A stretch of DNA of 64,000 nt from Accumulibacter sp036625275. Lineage in GTDB: Bacteria > Pseudomonadota > Gammaproteobacteria > Burkholderiales > Rhodocyclaceae. Below the pieces are notes generated by a model. That model searched no databases, was not told the origin of the DNA, and saw only the letters and a list, made by a program, of their open reading frames with translations. Shown here piece after piece: positions 36,365 through 44,839 of the stretch (its first letter is position 1; each line of letters opens with the position of its first letter). The position numbers were made by a program, and so were the translations under genes. The stretch covers positions 116,035 to 180,034 of the forward strand of contig NZ_JAZKUD010000003.1 of NCBI RefSeq assembly GCF_036625275.1, read 5' to 3'.

Positions 36365-37480
36365 ATGAACCTGCCCGATTCTGAACTTGAACGTCGCCTG
36401 GCCTTGCTCCTGCTCGACGTGCTGATCCGCGCCGGCCTCATCCTGGCGCTGGCGATGCTCTGCTACCGAGTGTTTTCGCCCTTCCTCACGCTGATGGTCT
36501 GGGCGCTGATTCTCGCCGTGACGCTCTACCCGATACACCAGGCAGTCGCCCGGCGCCTGGGCGGCAAGCAGGGACGCGCGGCAACGCTGATCGTGTTGCT
36601 CGGCCTCGGACTGATCGTCACGCCAACCACCGTGCTGATGAGTTCGCTCGGCGACTCGGTGCAGCAACTGATCACCGACGCCCAGAACAACACGCTGCAG
36701 GTTCCGCCTCCGCGTGACAGCGTAGCCAAATGGCCTTTGGTCGGCAAGAAGATCCACGGATTCTGGGCCCAGGCGCATGCCGACCTGCCGGCACTGGTCA
36801 AGAGCCACCAGCCCAAGATTGGCGACCTCGCCAAGTCCCTGCTTGGTTTCGTCGCGGGCATCGGTGTCGTCCTCCTGCAGTTCATCGGTTCGTTCATCAT
36901 CGCTGGAATCCTCATGGCCTTCGGCGAAGCGGGCGGGCGCGGCAGCCACGCGATTTTCGGGCGGGTCATCGGCAGCGCGCGCGGTGCAGAATTCGCCCGG
37001 CTGTCCACCCAGACCATCCGCGCCGTCGCCCAGGGCGTCATCGGTGTCGCCTTCATCCAGGCGATCATCGTCGGTATCTGCCTGTTGATCGCCGGCGTGC
37101 CGTGGGCCGGCGTCCTCGCCGCCATCGTCCTCGTGCTCGGCATCGCGCAGGTGCCGGCATTGATCGTCACACTCCCGGCTATGGGTTACATCTGGTCGAG
37201 CGGTGACTATGGCAACGGCGAAGCGATCGCCTATACGATCCTGCTTTTCGTTTCCGGCATGGCCGACAACGTGCTCAAACCGCTCATGCTCGGGCGCGGT
37301 GTCGACGCACCGATGCCGGTGATCCTCATTGGGGCACTCGGCGGAATGGCCGTTTCCGGCATCATCGGCATGTTCGTCGGCGCGACGCTGCTTGCCCTCG
37401 GCTACCAGATCTTCATGGGCTGGGTCGATGCCAACCCTGACCGTGCCAACGACGGCGATACGCCGCTCGCGGCCATCTGA
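36365..37480 (+). CDS. AI-2E/PerM-family membrane protein
   Basis: A 371-residue protein with about eight membrane segments and the AI-2E transporter family layout: two N-terminal hairpins, a soluble central segment (about 85-165) and a C-terminal membrane block with IAYTILLFVSGMADNVLKP and LMLGRGVDAPMPVILIGALG, the family's most conserved region. Members are called autoinducer-2 exporters or are tied to osmotic ion homeostasis; the substrate here is unknown. It opens an operon: the next start codon follows 4 bases after its stop. Confidence 0.85.
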   Translation: MNLPDSELERRLALLLLDVLIRAGLILALAMLCYRVFSPFLTLMVWALILAVTLYPIHQAVARRLGGKQGRAATLIVLLGLGLIVTPTTVLMSSLGDSVQQLITDAQNNTLQVPPPRDSVAKWPLVGKKIHGFWAQAHADLPALVKSHQPKIGDLAKSLLGFVAGIGVVLLQFIGSFIIAGILMAFGEAGGRGSHAIFGRVIGSARGAEFARLSTQTIRAVAQGVIGVAFIQAIIVGICLLIAGVPWAGVLAAIVLVLGIAQVPALIVTLPAMGYIWSSGDYGNGEAIAYTILLFVSGMADNVLKPLMLGRGVDAPMPVILIGALGGMAVSGIIGMFVGATLLALGYQIFMGWVDANPDRANDGDTPLAAI

Positions 37481-37484
37481 GCGC

Positions 37485-39035
37485 GTGCCCGCGTCGCGCG
37501 CCGTGGCCCGTGCGCTGTTGCTCGCCGCCTGCCTTGTGGCCAGTGCCTGCGCCCCGCTCGGTCCAAACTACACGCTACCGGTAGTGCCGTGGCTCGACCA
37601 GTGGTCGAGCCCAGCCTTGCGGTCGACCCCGGAAAACGGGCAAATCCCGCAGCCACCGCAAGATGCTTGGTGGCAGAATTTTGGCGACCCGGTGCTTGAC
37701 GGTCTGGTTGCCGAGGCGCAACGCAACAACCTCGACGTGCGCACCGCCGGGCTGCACATCCTCGAAGCTCGTGCCCAGCTCGGCATTGCTGGCAGCGGGC
37801 TTTACCCGCAGCTGCAGCAGCTTTCCGGTGACGTGCTGCGGGCCGGCCGGAACCAGAGCAACGGCCCGGACAGCGCGTTATGGTCCTATAGCGTTGGTCT
37901 CGACATCGCTTGGGAACTCGATTTTTGGGGCAAGTTCCGACGCGCCATCGAAGCGGCCGACGCTGCCTACTTCGCTAGCATCGCTCGCTACGACGATGTC
38001 CAGGTCCTTGTTGCAGCACAGGCTGCGAGCTTCTATGTGACGCTGCGCACCATTGAGCTGCGCCTGCGCATCGCCAACGAAAACGCGGCGATCCAGAAAC
38101 GCAGCCTCGAAATCACCGAGAGCCTGTTCAAGAGCGGCAACGAGTCCGAACTCGACGTGCAGCAGGCGCGCACGCAATACCTAAGCACGCTGGCGACCAT
38201 CCCCGAGCTGGAAGGGTCGCTGCGCCAGGCGGAGAATGCGCTGGCGACATTGCTCGGACGCCCGCCAGGTTCCCTGCCGGAGCTGAACGCCGGACGCGGG
38301 AAGATTCCTGTCGCGAGCTTTGTCGTCGTCGTCGACCTTCCTGCCGACCTGCTCCGCCGCCGCCCGGACGTGCGCACCGCCGAGATGCTGCTGGCCGCGC
38401 AGTCTGCGCAAATCGGTATTGCCGAAGCGTCGCTCTATCCGTCGATCGCGCTGGTCGGCACGGTCGGCCTCTCGGCCACCTCGCTCGCCTGGTCGGCACG
38501 TACCCTCGACTGGGGTCTCGGGCCGGTGCTGATCTGGAACATCTTCGACTGGGGGCGACTGAGCAACCAGGTCCTGGTTCAGGATGCCCGCTTCCAGCAA
38601 CTCTACGAGCAGTACCAGGCGACAGTACTGCGTGCCGCGCGCGAACTCGACGACGCGGCCACCGGCTTCGCCAAGAGCCGCGCCCAGGTTGCCATCGTCG
38701 CCGATTCCGTCGCCGCCGCGCGCCGCTCCCAGGATCTAGCGACACTCCAGTACCGCGAAGGACTGGTCGACTTCCAGCGTGTCCTCGACTCGCAGCGCAG
38801 CCTGTTCAGCCAGCAGGAACGCCTGGTCAACACTCAGGGCAGCGTCGCGCAGAACCTGATCGCCGTCTACAAGGCCCTAGGCGGAGGCTGGGAAGCAGCT
38901 CGGATGCGTCCGCTCGTCGACGAACCGACGCAGACCATGCTGCGCGAAACTGCCAACTGGAAGAGGTTGATCGACGCCCCGTTGCCGCCACCACAAGAAA
39001 AGCTTTCTCCGGTTCAACTGAGGACAACTCCATGA
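37485..39035 (+). CDS. outer-membrane efflux lipoprotein (NodT/OprM type)
   Basis: A 516-residue outer-membrane factor of the TolC superfamily. The N-terminus has a lipoprotein signal peptide ending at LLLAACLVASACAPLGPNY, with the lipidated Cys at about residue 25. Two repeated OEP domains follow (PVLDGLVAEAQRNNLDVRTA; LLRRRPDVRTAEMLLAAQSA), the latter the NodT hallmark. Start GTG 37485 is 4 bases after the AI-2E gene stop and directly precedes the signal peptide. Together with the adaptor gene that overlaps its stop (ATGA) it would make an export conduit through both membranes. Confidence 0.9.
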   Translation: MPASRAVARALLLAACLVASACAPLGPNYTLPVVPWLDQWSSPALRSTPENGQIPQPPQDAWWQNFGDPVLDGLVAEAQRNNLDVRTAGLHILEARAQLGIAGSGLYPQLQQLSGDVLRAGRNQSNGPDSALWSYSVGLDIAWELDFWGKFRRAIEAADAAYFASIARYDDVQVLVAAQAASFYVTLRTIELRLRIANENAAIQKRSLEITESLFKSGNESELDVQQARTQYLSTLATIPELEGSLRQAENALATLLGRPPGSLPELNAGRGKIPVASFVVVVDLPADLLRRRPDVRTAEMLLAAQSAQIGIAEASLYPSIALVGTVGLSATSLAWSARTLDWGLGPVLIWNIFDWGRLSNQVLVQDARFQQLYEQYQATVLRAARELDDAATGFAKSRAQVAIVADSVAAARRSQDLATLQYREGLVDFQRVLDSQRSLFSQQERLVNTQGSVAQNLIAVYKALGGGWEAARMRPLVDEPTQTMLRETANWKRLIDAPLPPPQEKLSPVQLRTTP

Positions 39036-40135
39036 CCCAGGATTCCGAAAACAATGCGACGCCCGGCGCCGGCACCCGTAAGGGAGCGCTCGTCGTCGCC
39101 GCCCTTATCGTTGCCAGCCTGAGCCTCTACCTGGTCGGCGACCGGTTGACCCCCTACACGTCGCAGGCGCGTGTCCAGGCCTTCGTGGTGCCGGTCGCGG
39201 CGGAAGTCGCCGGCAAGCTCGCGCAGGTGCATATCCGCAACAACGACGAGGTCCAGCCTGGCCAGCCGCTCTTCGACATCGATCCCAAGCCCTATGAGAT
39301 CGCGCTGCAACGGGCGCGCGCCGATTACCAGACGGTGCGCAGCTCGATTGCCGCCGGGGCCGCCGGCGTCGACGCCGCGCGTGCCGCGCTGACCGCAGCC
39401 GAAGCGAACCGCACGATGACCGAGCGCGATGCGGAGCGCCAGGAAAAGCTGTACAAGGACGACCCCGGCGCCATCTCCGTGCGCCGCCTCGAGATCGCCC
39501 AGGCCAACCGCGACGAGGCACGGGCCAAGGCGCGGCGTGCCGAAGCCGACCTGCGCAAGGCCCGTGAAGCCGCCGGCGACGCCAGTGATGCCAACACGCA
39601 ATTGCAGAGCGCCCGCGCCGCCGTCGAGAAGGCAGAACTCGACCTCGCCCGTACGCACGTGGTCGCGCCGACGCGTGGCGTGGTCACCGACCTGCGCACC
39701 GATGTCGGCCACTTCGCCCAGCCGGGCGCTCCGGTAATGACGCTGATCGCCATGCACGACCTGTGGATCAGCGCCGACCTGACCGAGAACAACCTCGGCA
39801 ACGTCGACCCCGGCGACGAAGTCGCCATCGTCCTCGACATTCTGCCCGGCGAGGTGCTCAAGGGGCGCGTGCGCAGCATCGGCGGTGGCATCTCCGCGGC
39901 CTCGCCACCGCCGCACGGCACCCTGCCCACGGTGCAGAACAACAAGGACTGGCTGCGTCAGGCCCAGCGCATACCGGTGGCCATCGAGTTCGACCCGGAC
40001 GAAGCAACGCGCCTGCGCATCGCCCGCATCGGCGGCCAGGCCGATGTGCTCGTCTTTACCGGCGACAACCCGTTGATGAACCTGCTCGGCGCACTCTACA
40101 TCCGCGTCATGAGCTGGATTTCCTACATCTATTAG
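39032..40135 (+). CDS. HlyD/EmrA-type membrane fusion protein
   Basis: A 367-residue periplasmic adaptor. One N-terminal membrane helix (about residues 20-40), a split biotinyl-lipoyl domain (AFVVPVAAEVAGKLAQVHIR and the second half at THVVAPTRGVVTDLRTDVGH), an alpha-helical hairpin between them (about 95-200) and a C-terminal beta-barrel. Adaptors of this type (EmrA, AaeA) link an inner-membrane transporter to an outer-membrane factor. It overlaps the outer-membrane gene by 4 bases and precedes the DUF2955 gene by 11. Confidence 0.92.
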   Translation: MTQDSENNATPGAGTRKGALVVAALIVASLSLYLVGDRLTPYTSQARVQAFVVPVAAEVAGKLAQVHIRNNDEVQPGQPLFDIDPKPYEIALQRARADYQTVRSSIAAGAAGVDAARAALTAAEANRTMTERDAERQEKLYKDDPGAISVRRLEIAQANRDEARAKARRAEADLRKAREAAGDASDANTQLQSARAAVEKAELDLARTHVVAPTRGVVTDLRTDVGHFAQPGAPVMTLIAMHDLWISADLTENNLGNVDPGDEVAIVLDILPGEVLKGRVRSIGGGISAASPPPHGTLPTVQNNKDWLRQAQRIPVAIEFDPDEATRLRIARIGGQADVLVFTGDNPLMNLLGALYIRVMSWISYIY

Positions 40136-40146
40136 AGCAGGGCTTC

Positions 40147-41190
40147 ATGCACCGCAGCGACAAGGCCACCCTGCGCCTCGCCTTCGGGCTCGGGCTCGCC
40201 GCGGCGATCGCCTACGGCGGCGGGCTGACGGCACCCTACGTCGTCTGCGTGTTTGCCGTGGTGGTGCTCGCGAGGCCGGAGCCGCCGCTGCCGCTGGGCA
40301 AGGGTCTGGTCGCCGCCGGGTTGCTCGCCATGCTGGTTGCCGCCGGCATCGTCATGGTGCCGCTGCTCGAGCACTACGCGGCGGCGGGCGTGCTGCTCAC
40401 CGCGCTGCTGCTCTTCGCGATTTTCTTCAGCGGCCAGCTCAGCGGCAGCCCGTTGACCATGGTGCTGGTCATCGCCTTCGCGCTGGTGCCGGTGGCCGGC
40501 GTCGTCAGCCAGGCGCTGGTCGGCGCGCTGGCACTGACGCTGGCCACCGGCATCGCCGTCGGCACCCTGGTCGGCACGCTGTCCTCCGCCTTCTTCCCCG
40601 ATCCGCCGCAAGCCGGCACTGCTGCTGCCCGCCTGCCCAAACCGACACGTTCGGTTGCGGCATGGATCGCCGGGCGCGCGACGGTCATCGTGATGCCGGT
40701 CTTCATCCTCGCGCTGACCGATCCGTCGTTCTATCTGGCGGCCGTCCTCAAGACCGTCGCCCTCGGCCAGCAGGCCGGCGAGACTAATCCCCGCTCGGCC
40801 GGCCGCGAACTGGTCGGTTCGACGCTGATGGGCGCATTCCTCGCAGCCGCGGTGTGGACCGGCCTGTCGGCCTGGCCGAACCTATGGATGCTGGTCCTCT
40901 GGCTGATGGCGGCGGGACTGTGGGCCGGCTCGGCGCTGACCGGGGCGCGGCGTTCGCGTTTCCGCCCATCGTTTTGGAGCAATGCGCTGATCACCGCGCT
41001 GATTTTGCTTGGCCCCGCGATCGAGGACAGCGCCAACGGCAAGAGTGTGTTCCAGGGCGCGCTCGTGCGCACCTCCCTGTTCGTCGCCGTCGCGCTCTAC
41101 GCGTGGGCCACTATCTGGCTGCTCGAGCGCTGGCACGACCGGCGAACCTCTTCCCGTCCGCTCATCCCTTCCGAGGAGAAAACCGCATGA
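40147..41190 (+). CDS. DUF2955-family membrane protein (FUSC-like permease)
   Basis: A 347-residue protein with about ten membrane helices arranged in two halves separated by a loop at about residues 150-175. DUF2955 proteins resemble the aromatic-acid exporter/FUSC family (AaeB-like) and regularly sit beside HlyD-type adaptors, so it is the likely inner-membrane pump of this system. Gene order and tight spacing (11 bases after the adaptor) support that. Its stop overlaps the ATG of the channel gene (ATGA). Substrate unknown; small aromatic acids are a reasonable guess only. Confidence 0.8.
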   Translation: MHRSDKATLRLAFGLGLAAAIAYGGGLTAPYVVCVFAVVVLARPEPPLPLGKGLVAAGLLAMLVAAGIVMVPLLEHYAAAGVLLTALLLFAIFFSGQLSGSPLTMVLVIAFALVPVAGVVSQALVGALALTLATGIAVGTLVGTLSSAFFPDPPQAGTAAARLPKPTRSVAAWIAGRATVIVMPVFILALTDPSFYLAAVLKTVALGQQAGETNPRSAGRELVGSTLMGAFLAAAVWTGLSAWPNLWMLVLWLMAAGLWAGSALTGARRSRFRPSFWSNALITALILLGPAIEDSANGKSVFQGALVRTSLFVAVALYAWATIWLLERWHDRRTSSRPLIPSEEKTA

Positions 41191-41654
41191 TCCTGACCAA
41201 CTTCCTCGTCGGCCTACCCCTCATGCTTGTCTGTGTTGCGATCCAGGCGGGTGTTTCCTTCTGGTGCGTCCGCTATTACATCCGCCAGCTCACCCGGGCG
41301 CAGAACGGCCTGCGGGGAGCGACTGCCGGCATCCGGTTGCTCCTGGTGGCCATGGTCACCCTGATGGCCGGCACTCTGCTCCAGGTTGTCCTTTGGGGAT
41401 TCCTCTTCATCGGGCTAGGCGAGTTTTCCGAAAGCTACGAGGCGGTCTACCACTCGGCGGTCAATTTCGCCTCCCTCGGCTACGGCGATATCGTCATGAG
41501 CAAGACCTGGAAGCTCCTCGGCCCGCTCGAGGCAATCAACGGCGTCCTCATGCTGGGAATGAGCGCGGCCGCGCTGATGGTTATCCTGCAGCATCTGATC
41601 AAGGTCCAGATGCGCGAGCCACAGAAAACCCCGGAGCCGGGTGCGCACCGGTAA
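41187..41654 (+). CDS. two-helix ion channel (Ion_trans_2) protein
   Basis: A 155-residue membrane protein. After one N-terminal helix (about 5-27) and a charged linker come two helices (about 48-72 and 110-135) that bracket a pore loop reading YHSAVNFASLGYGDIVMS. SLGYGD corresponds to the K+-channel selectivity filter TVGYGD. GAGGAG precedes the start, which overlaps the DUF2955 stop. It is the last gene of the five-gene operon. A K+ channel is likely by motif; altered first filter residues make selectivity uncertain. Confidence 0.82.
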   Translation: MILTNFLVGLPLMLVCVAIQAGVSFWCVRYYIRQLTRAQNGLRGATAGIRLLLVAMVTLMAGTLLQVVLWGFLFIGLGEFSESYEAVYHSAVNFASLGYGDIVMSKTWKLLGPLEAINGVLMLGMSAAALMVILQHLIKVQMREPQKTPEPGAHR

Positions 41655-41748
41655 GCCACGCGCGCCAGCCCGGTTCCTTGTGCCGGCTGTGGGCTTTTGA
41701 TGAACGCTGTAGCCGGTGCTTTTTTCCTGTATGGAAGCGTAAATAACG

Positions 41749-41958
41749 TCAGTTCGGGATAAGTTTGGGGGACGGTGAGAGCCGGCGGAAGTCCTGAAGC
41801 GGTAGTCTGGGCTGGTTGGGCATGAGGCCATAGGCGATGAGGCCGGCCAGCCAGTTGACGGCGAAGTGGATGGGCGAGCGATGGCGGGTGTGCTCAATCT
41901 GACCGAGGTTTTTCAGTTCGTCGATGACCGTTTCGACGAGGGATCGCTGTCGTAGCAT
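41749..41958 (-). pseudogene. IS982-family transposase, C-terminal remnant
   Basis: The minus strand reads LRQRSLVETVIDELKNLGQ and IEHTRHRSPIHFAVNWLAGL, the well-conserved end of IS982-family transposases. Only about 70 codons remain, without the DDE catalytic residues upstream, so the element is dead. The homology stops at about 41958, exactly where the 55-base repeat copy 2 (41962-42016) begins. Confidence 0.8.
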
Positions 41959-41961
41959 CGT

Positions 41962-42016
41962 CTCGATCAAAGTCCGAAGGTATGGCTGCAACCTTTACCC
42001 TTCGAACCGTCACCAA
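41962..42016 (-). repeat. 55-base direct repeat, copy 2 (beside IS982 scar)
   Basis: Second copy of the repeat at 36027-36081. It abuts the IS982 remnant and lies 40 bases before the flgN stop codon. The two copies flank the five-gene export operon in the same orientation. Confidence 0.75.
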
Positions 42017-42056
42017 TTGAATGCTTGGCAAACCCAGGGGCGACCATGTAAGGCTG

Positions 42057-42533
42057 CTAGGCGCTGTCGCGGATGCGGGGACCGCTGGGCAGGGTGTTTT
42101 GCCCATCCGGGCCATAGAGGCCGAGGGCGCTGTGGGTTCCCAGGAGTGCTTCGAGTGCCCGTGCGTTGTATTGCATGCGCAGTTGGATCAATTCGCCATT
42201 GATCCGATTCAGTTCGCGCGCCTGACTGGCGATCGACAGCAGCAAGGTCCAGGCGGCATGGGCACGGCTCGCCGTCGGGTGCGCTGAAAACCAGGCGGAC
42301 AAGCCAGAGCGATCTGCGGTCAGGCCCTCTGCCGCGAGCGCCTGGTGACGCTGCTCGGCGAGGGTCGCCAGTTTGACGGCCAACCCGTTTTTCTGCTGCA
42401 CTAACTCCTGCAGATGCTCAACCTCACCTTTGGTGAGCATCTCCTGCTCAAGTTCGAGAAGGGTGACAAAGCGCTTTGCCGCGGCGACTTCGGCCTCGAC
42501 CGTTGGCAGGAAGTCCGCCATCGTCGCCATCAA
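42057..42533 (-). CDS. flgN: flagellar hook-associated chaperone FlgN
   Basis: A 158-residue, mostly helical protein with the FlgN pattern: an N-terminal heptad-rich helix (FVTLLELEQEMLTKGEVEHL), the QQKNGLAVKLATLAEQR segment, and the C-terminal NGELIQLRMQYNARALEALL amphipathic helix that binds hook-filament junction proteins FlgK and FlgL. It keeps them unfolded for flagellar export. The gene follows flgM by 11 bases, the usual order. Confidence 0.88.
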   Translation of the reverse strand: MMATMADFLPTVEAEVAAAKRFVTLLELEQEMLTKGEVEHLQELVQQKNGLAVKLATLAEQRHQALAAEGLTADRSGLSAWFSAHPTASRAHAAWTLLLSIASQARELNRINGELIQLRMQYNARALEALLGTHSALGLYGPDGQNTLPSGPRIRDSA

Positions 42534-42544
42534 GGCTTCGGGAA

Positions 42545-42829
42545 TCAGGCCTGCCTGGCAGAAGCGACGAGTTCGCTGGCAGAGGCGATCAGCCGGTCGG
42601 CAATCGCCTCGGAATTGATCGTGAAGCGGCCTTCGGCGATTGCCTGCTTGATTTCAGAAACCCGCGCCGCGTCGAAGGTCGAAGCTTCACCGGGAGACTG
42701 TAGCTGTCCGGCAAGTTCACTGAGGTGGACTTCCGTAGCAGCGCTGGTTGCCGGCTGGCTGACGCTGGTGCGATGACGCATCTCGGTGACAGCGCTGGTG
42801 GAGGTAGGGGTTGTGCTGTCGATTTTCAT
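42545..42829 (-). CDS. flgM: anti-sigma-28 factor FlgM
   Basis: A 94-residue protein that binds FliA (sigma-28) until it is secreted through the completed hook. The N-terminal half is Ser/Thr/Ala-rich and probably disordered; the C-terminal half carries the sigma-binding helices (VSEIKQAIAEGRFTINSEAI ADRLI). It is preceded by a strong sigma-28 promoter at 42864-42890, so FlgM made late would come from its own target sigma factor. Confidence 0.92.
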   Translation of the reverse strand: MKIDSTTPTSTSAVTEMRHRTSVSQPATSAATEVHLSELAGQLQSPGEASTFDAARVSEIKQAIAEGRFTINSEAIADRLIASASELVASARQA

Positions 42830-42863
42830 GGCCGTGCCCTTAAAACGGTTGTACTCAACCAGT

Positions 42864-42890
42864 GTATCGGCGGGTAACGGTTAAACTTTA
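42864..42890 (-). promoter_or_regulatory. sigma-28 (FliA) promoter of flgMN
   Basis: Read on the minus strand: TAAAGTTT, 11 bases, GCCGATAC. The enterobacterial FliA consensus is TAAAGTTT-N11-GCCGATAA, so 15 of 16 positions match with exact spacing. The flgM ATG lies 35 bases from the -10 element. Confidence 0.93.
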
Positions 42891-42947
42891 ACATTTATTT
42901 TCGCAAAATAGAGAGGGGGCTTCGCACCAGGCAAGCAAGATCTGCGA

Positions 42948-43652
42948 CTAATACGACACCTCAACAACACCAGGGCTTCGGGCGACGCCACTGACGACCT
43001 GTCCGGAAGCGGTTCGCACCTGCGCAATCTGGCCTTCAGTGGCGTTGTTCAGGGCCTTTCCCTCATTACTGACCGTGAACCCTGCGCCGGTGGACAACAG
43101 CTTGACGCTTTGCCCTTGCTGAACGAGCCATGGTGCAGTCAACAGATCGCTGCGAAGAGGCTGACCCACAGCGAGACCGTTCCTGACGGTTTTGCCAATG
43201 GCCTGGGCGGGGTCGGTCACGACGTTGGCTGGCAGCACGCCGAGATCGCCGCTTTGCGTACGCAGGTCGGTATTGGTCACGACCTGGCCGGGCGTTAGCT
43301 GGCGTGCCGTAACCAGATAGTTTCCCGTAATTCTGACCTGTACGGGCACATACACGGTCCATACTTTCGGCGCCAGGCAGCGTACGCCGACCATTGCTCT
43401 TCCCCAGAGTCGGCCTCCCGGCGGCAGAAAGGGCTCAAAGGCGCTGCATGGGGTGTTTTGGGCATGCTGATCAAGTTGGCCGACACCATAACTGACTTTG
43501 CCTGGCAATCCTTGTGTCTGGATACGCAGAAACTCATCGAGAGCAGCCGACAAGGACGTTTGGCCGAGCACGCTGTTGCTCATGACGGCGAGCAGCATCG
43601 CAAACCGTCCAGGCCATTGGCCAAGGTGCGGAAAAACGGGAGAAGGACGCAT
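42948..43652 (-). CDS. flgA: flagellar basal-body P-ring chaperone FlgA
   Basis: A 234-residue periplasmic protein that helps FlgI assemble into the P ring. A signal peptide covers about residues 15-31 (FAMLLAVMSNSVLG). The C-terminal SAF domain (about 105-234) includes VPVQVRITGNYLVTARQLTP, GQVVTNTDLRTQSGDL and the end AVGQPLRSDLL...VSGVARSPGVVEV. The usual divergent neighbour flgB is not present; flgA, flgM and flgN stand alone here between IS scars and metabolic genes. Confidence 0.93.
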   Translation of the reverse strand: MRPSPVFPHLGQWPGRFAMLLAVMSNSVLGQTSLSAALDEFLRIQTQGLPGKVSYGVGQLDQHAQNTPCSAFEPFLPPGGRLWGRAMVGVRCLAPKVWTVYVPVQVRITGNYLVTARQLTPGQVVTNTDLRTQSGDLGVLPANVVTDPAQAIGKTVRNGLAVGQPLRSDLLTAPWLVQQGQSVKLLSTGAGFTVSNEGKALNNATEGQIAQVRTASGQVVSGVARSPGVVEVSY

Positions 43653-43708
43653 TCCGCCATTCTGCCTGAATCTGCCTCACTGGCGAAGGATTGCCGGGTG
43701 CTTAATGG

Positions 43709-43785
43709 TCATGAGCATTTCCTTCTCCCCCAAGCCCGCGAGTGGAGGACAGATTCGTGAGTCGCTGGCGCGACTTTCGACATCA
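43709..43785 (-). repeat. dispersed palindromic repeat, partial copy
   Basis: Only the ends of the repeat are present: the GGTCATGA tail near 43710 and the terminal hairpin GTCGCTGGCGCGAC at about 43760. The GC-rich middle with the two large inverted repeats is deleted. It lies in the gap between flgA and the alcohol dehydrogenase. Confidence 0.65.
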
Positions 43786-43807
43786 ACGACCATCGGTTCA
43801 CAGCATG

Positions 43808-44800
43808 CTAGCCGGCGACAAGAACGGCTGCACCGCGAATCTGGCCTGCCCGCAATTGCTGTAGTGCATCGTTGGCCGATTCCAGGGGAAATCGTGTCAC
43901 TTCGGTGCGGACGCCGGCCTGGGGGGCGATGGCAAAAAACTCCTCGCCGTCGCGGCGGGTCAGATTGGCGATCGAGCGCACGCAGCGCTCTCCCCAGAGA
44001 ATGGCGTAAGGGAATTCGGGAATGTTGCTCATGTGAATGCCTGCGCAAACCACCGTTCCGCCCTTGACGGTGTGACGGAGCGCCTGCGGAACCAGGTCAC
44101 CGACCGGCGCAAAGAGAATCGCGGCGTCCATTTCCTGTGGCGGTGCGCTGTCGGCATCGCCGGCCCAGGCAGCTCCCAACTGGCGAGCGAATTGTTGGCC
44201 ATCCACATCACCCGGTTTGGTGAAGGCGAATATTTCGCGGCCTTGCCAGCGAGCCACTTGCGCAATGATGTGCGCGGCCGCGCCGAAACCGTAGATGCCC
44301 AGACACCGCCCATCGCCGGCAGCGACCAGCGAACGATAGCCGATCAGTCCAGCGCAGAGCAGCGGCGCCGCTTCGGCGTCCGGGTATTCATTTGGCAGTG
44401 CAAAGCAGTAGCGCTGATCGGCCAATGCGAACTCGGCGTAACCGCCGTTGAGCGTATAGCCGGTGAACTCTGCCGCGTCGCAAAGGTTCTCGGAACCGCG
44501 CACGCAGTAGCGGCAATGGCCACAGGTATGCCCCAGCCAGGGTACGCCAAGGCGTTGGCCAAGCGCAAAACGTTTCACCCTGGCGCCTTTCTCGACAACG
44601 ACACCGACGATTTCATGGCCAAGAACGAGCGGTAGCCTGGGGTGCCGCAGATCGCCGTCCATGACGTGCAGATCGGTACGGCAGACTCCGCAGGCCCGTA
44701 CTTCGAGCAGAACCTGATCAGCCCCGGGTTTCGGCCGAGGCACCTCGGCCAGCCGCAACGGCTGGCCCTGGGCATCCAGAATCATGGCCTTCATGCGCAT
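43808..44800 (-). CDS. zinc-dependent alcohol dehydrogenase family protein
   Basis: Medium-chain dehydrogenase/reductase of about 330 residues. Catalytic-zinc region ACGVCRTDLHVMDGDL and LGHEIVGVVVEKG (Cys, His and Glu ligands), structural-zinc cysteines in CGHCRYCVRGSENLC, and a nucleotide-binding GIYGFGAAAH near residue 170. The pattern fits the adh-like subfamily often annotated as zinc-binding alcohol dehydrogenase family 2, using NAD(P)H with unknown alcohol or aldehyde. The second Met (44794) is an equally good start. It precedes the acyl-CoA dehydrogenase by only 39 bases in the reverse order, so the two may be separate units. Confidence 0.88.
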   Translation of the reverse strand: MRMKAMILDAQGQPLRLAEVPRPKPGADQVLLEVRACGVCRTDLHVMDGDLRHPRLPLVLGHEIVGVVVEKGARVKRFALGQRLGVPWLGHTCGHCRYCVRGSENLCDAAEFTGYTLNGGYAEFALADQRYCFALPNEYPDAEAAPLLCAGLIGYRSLVAAGDGRCLGIYGFGAAAHIIAQVARWQGREIFAFTKPGDVDGQQFARQLGAAWAGDADSAPPQEMDAAILFAPVGDLVPQALRHTVKGGTVVCAGIHMSNIPEFPYAILWGERCVRSIANLTRRDGEEFFAIAPQAGVRTEVTRFPLESANDALQQLRAGQIRGAAVLVAG

Positions 44801-44839
44801 CCCCCAGCAGTCATTTTCCCTGGCGACCCGCTTTGATCG

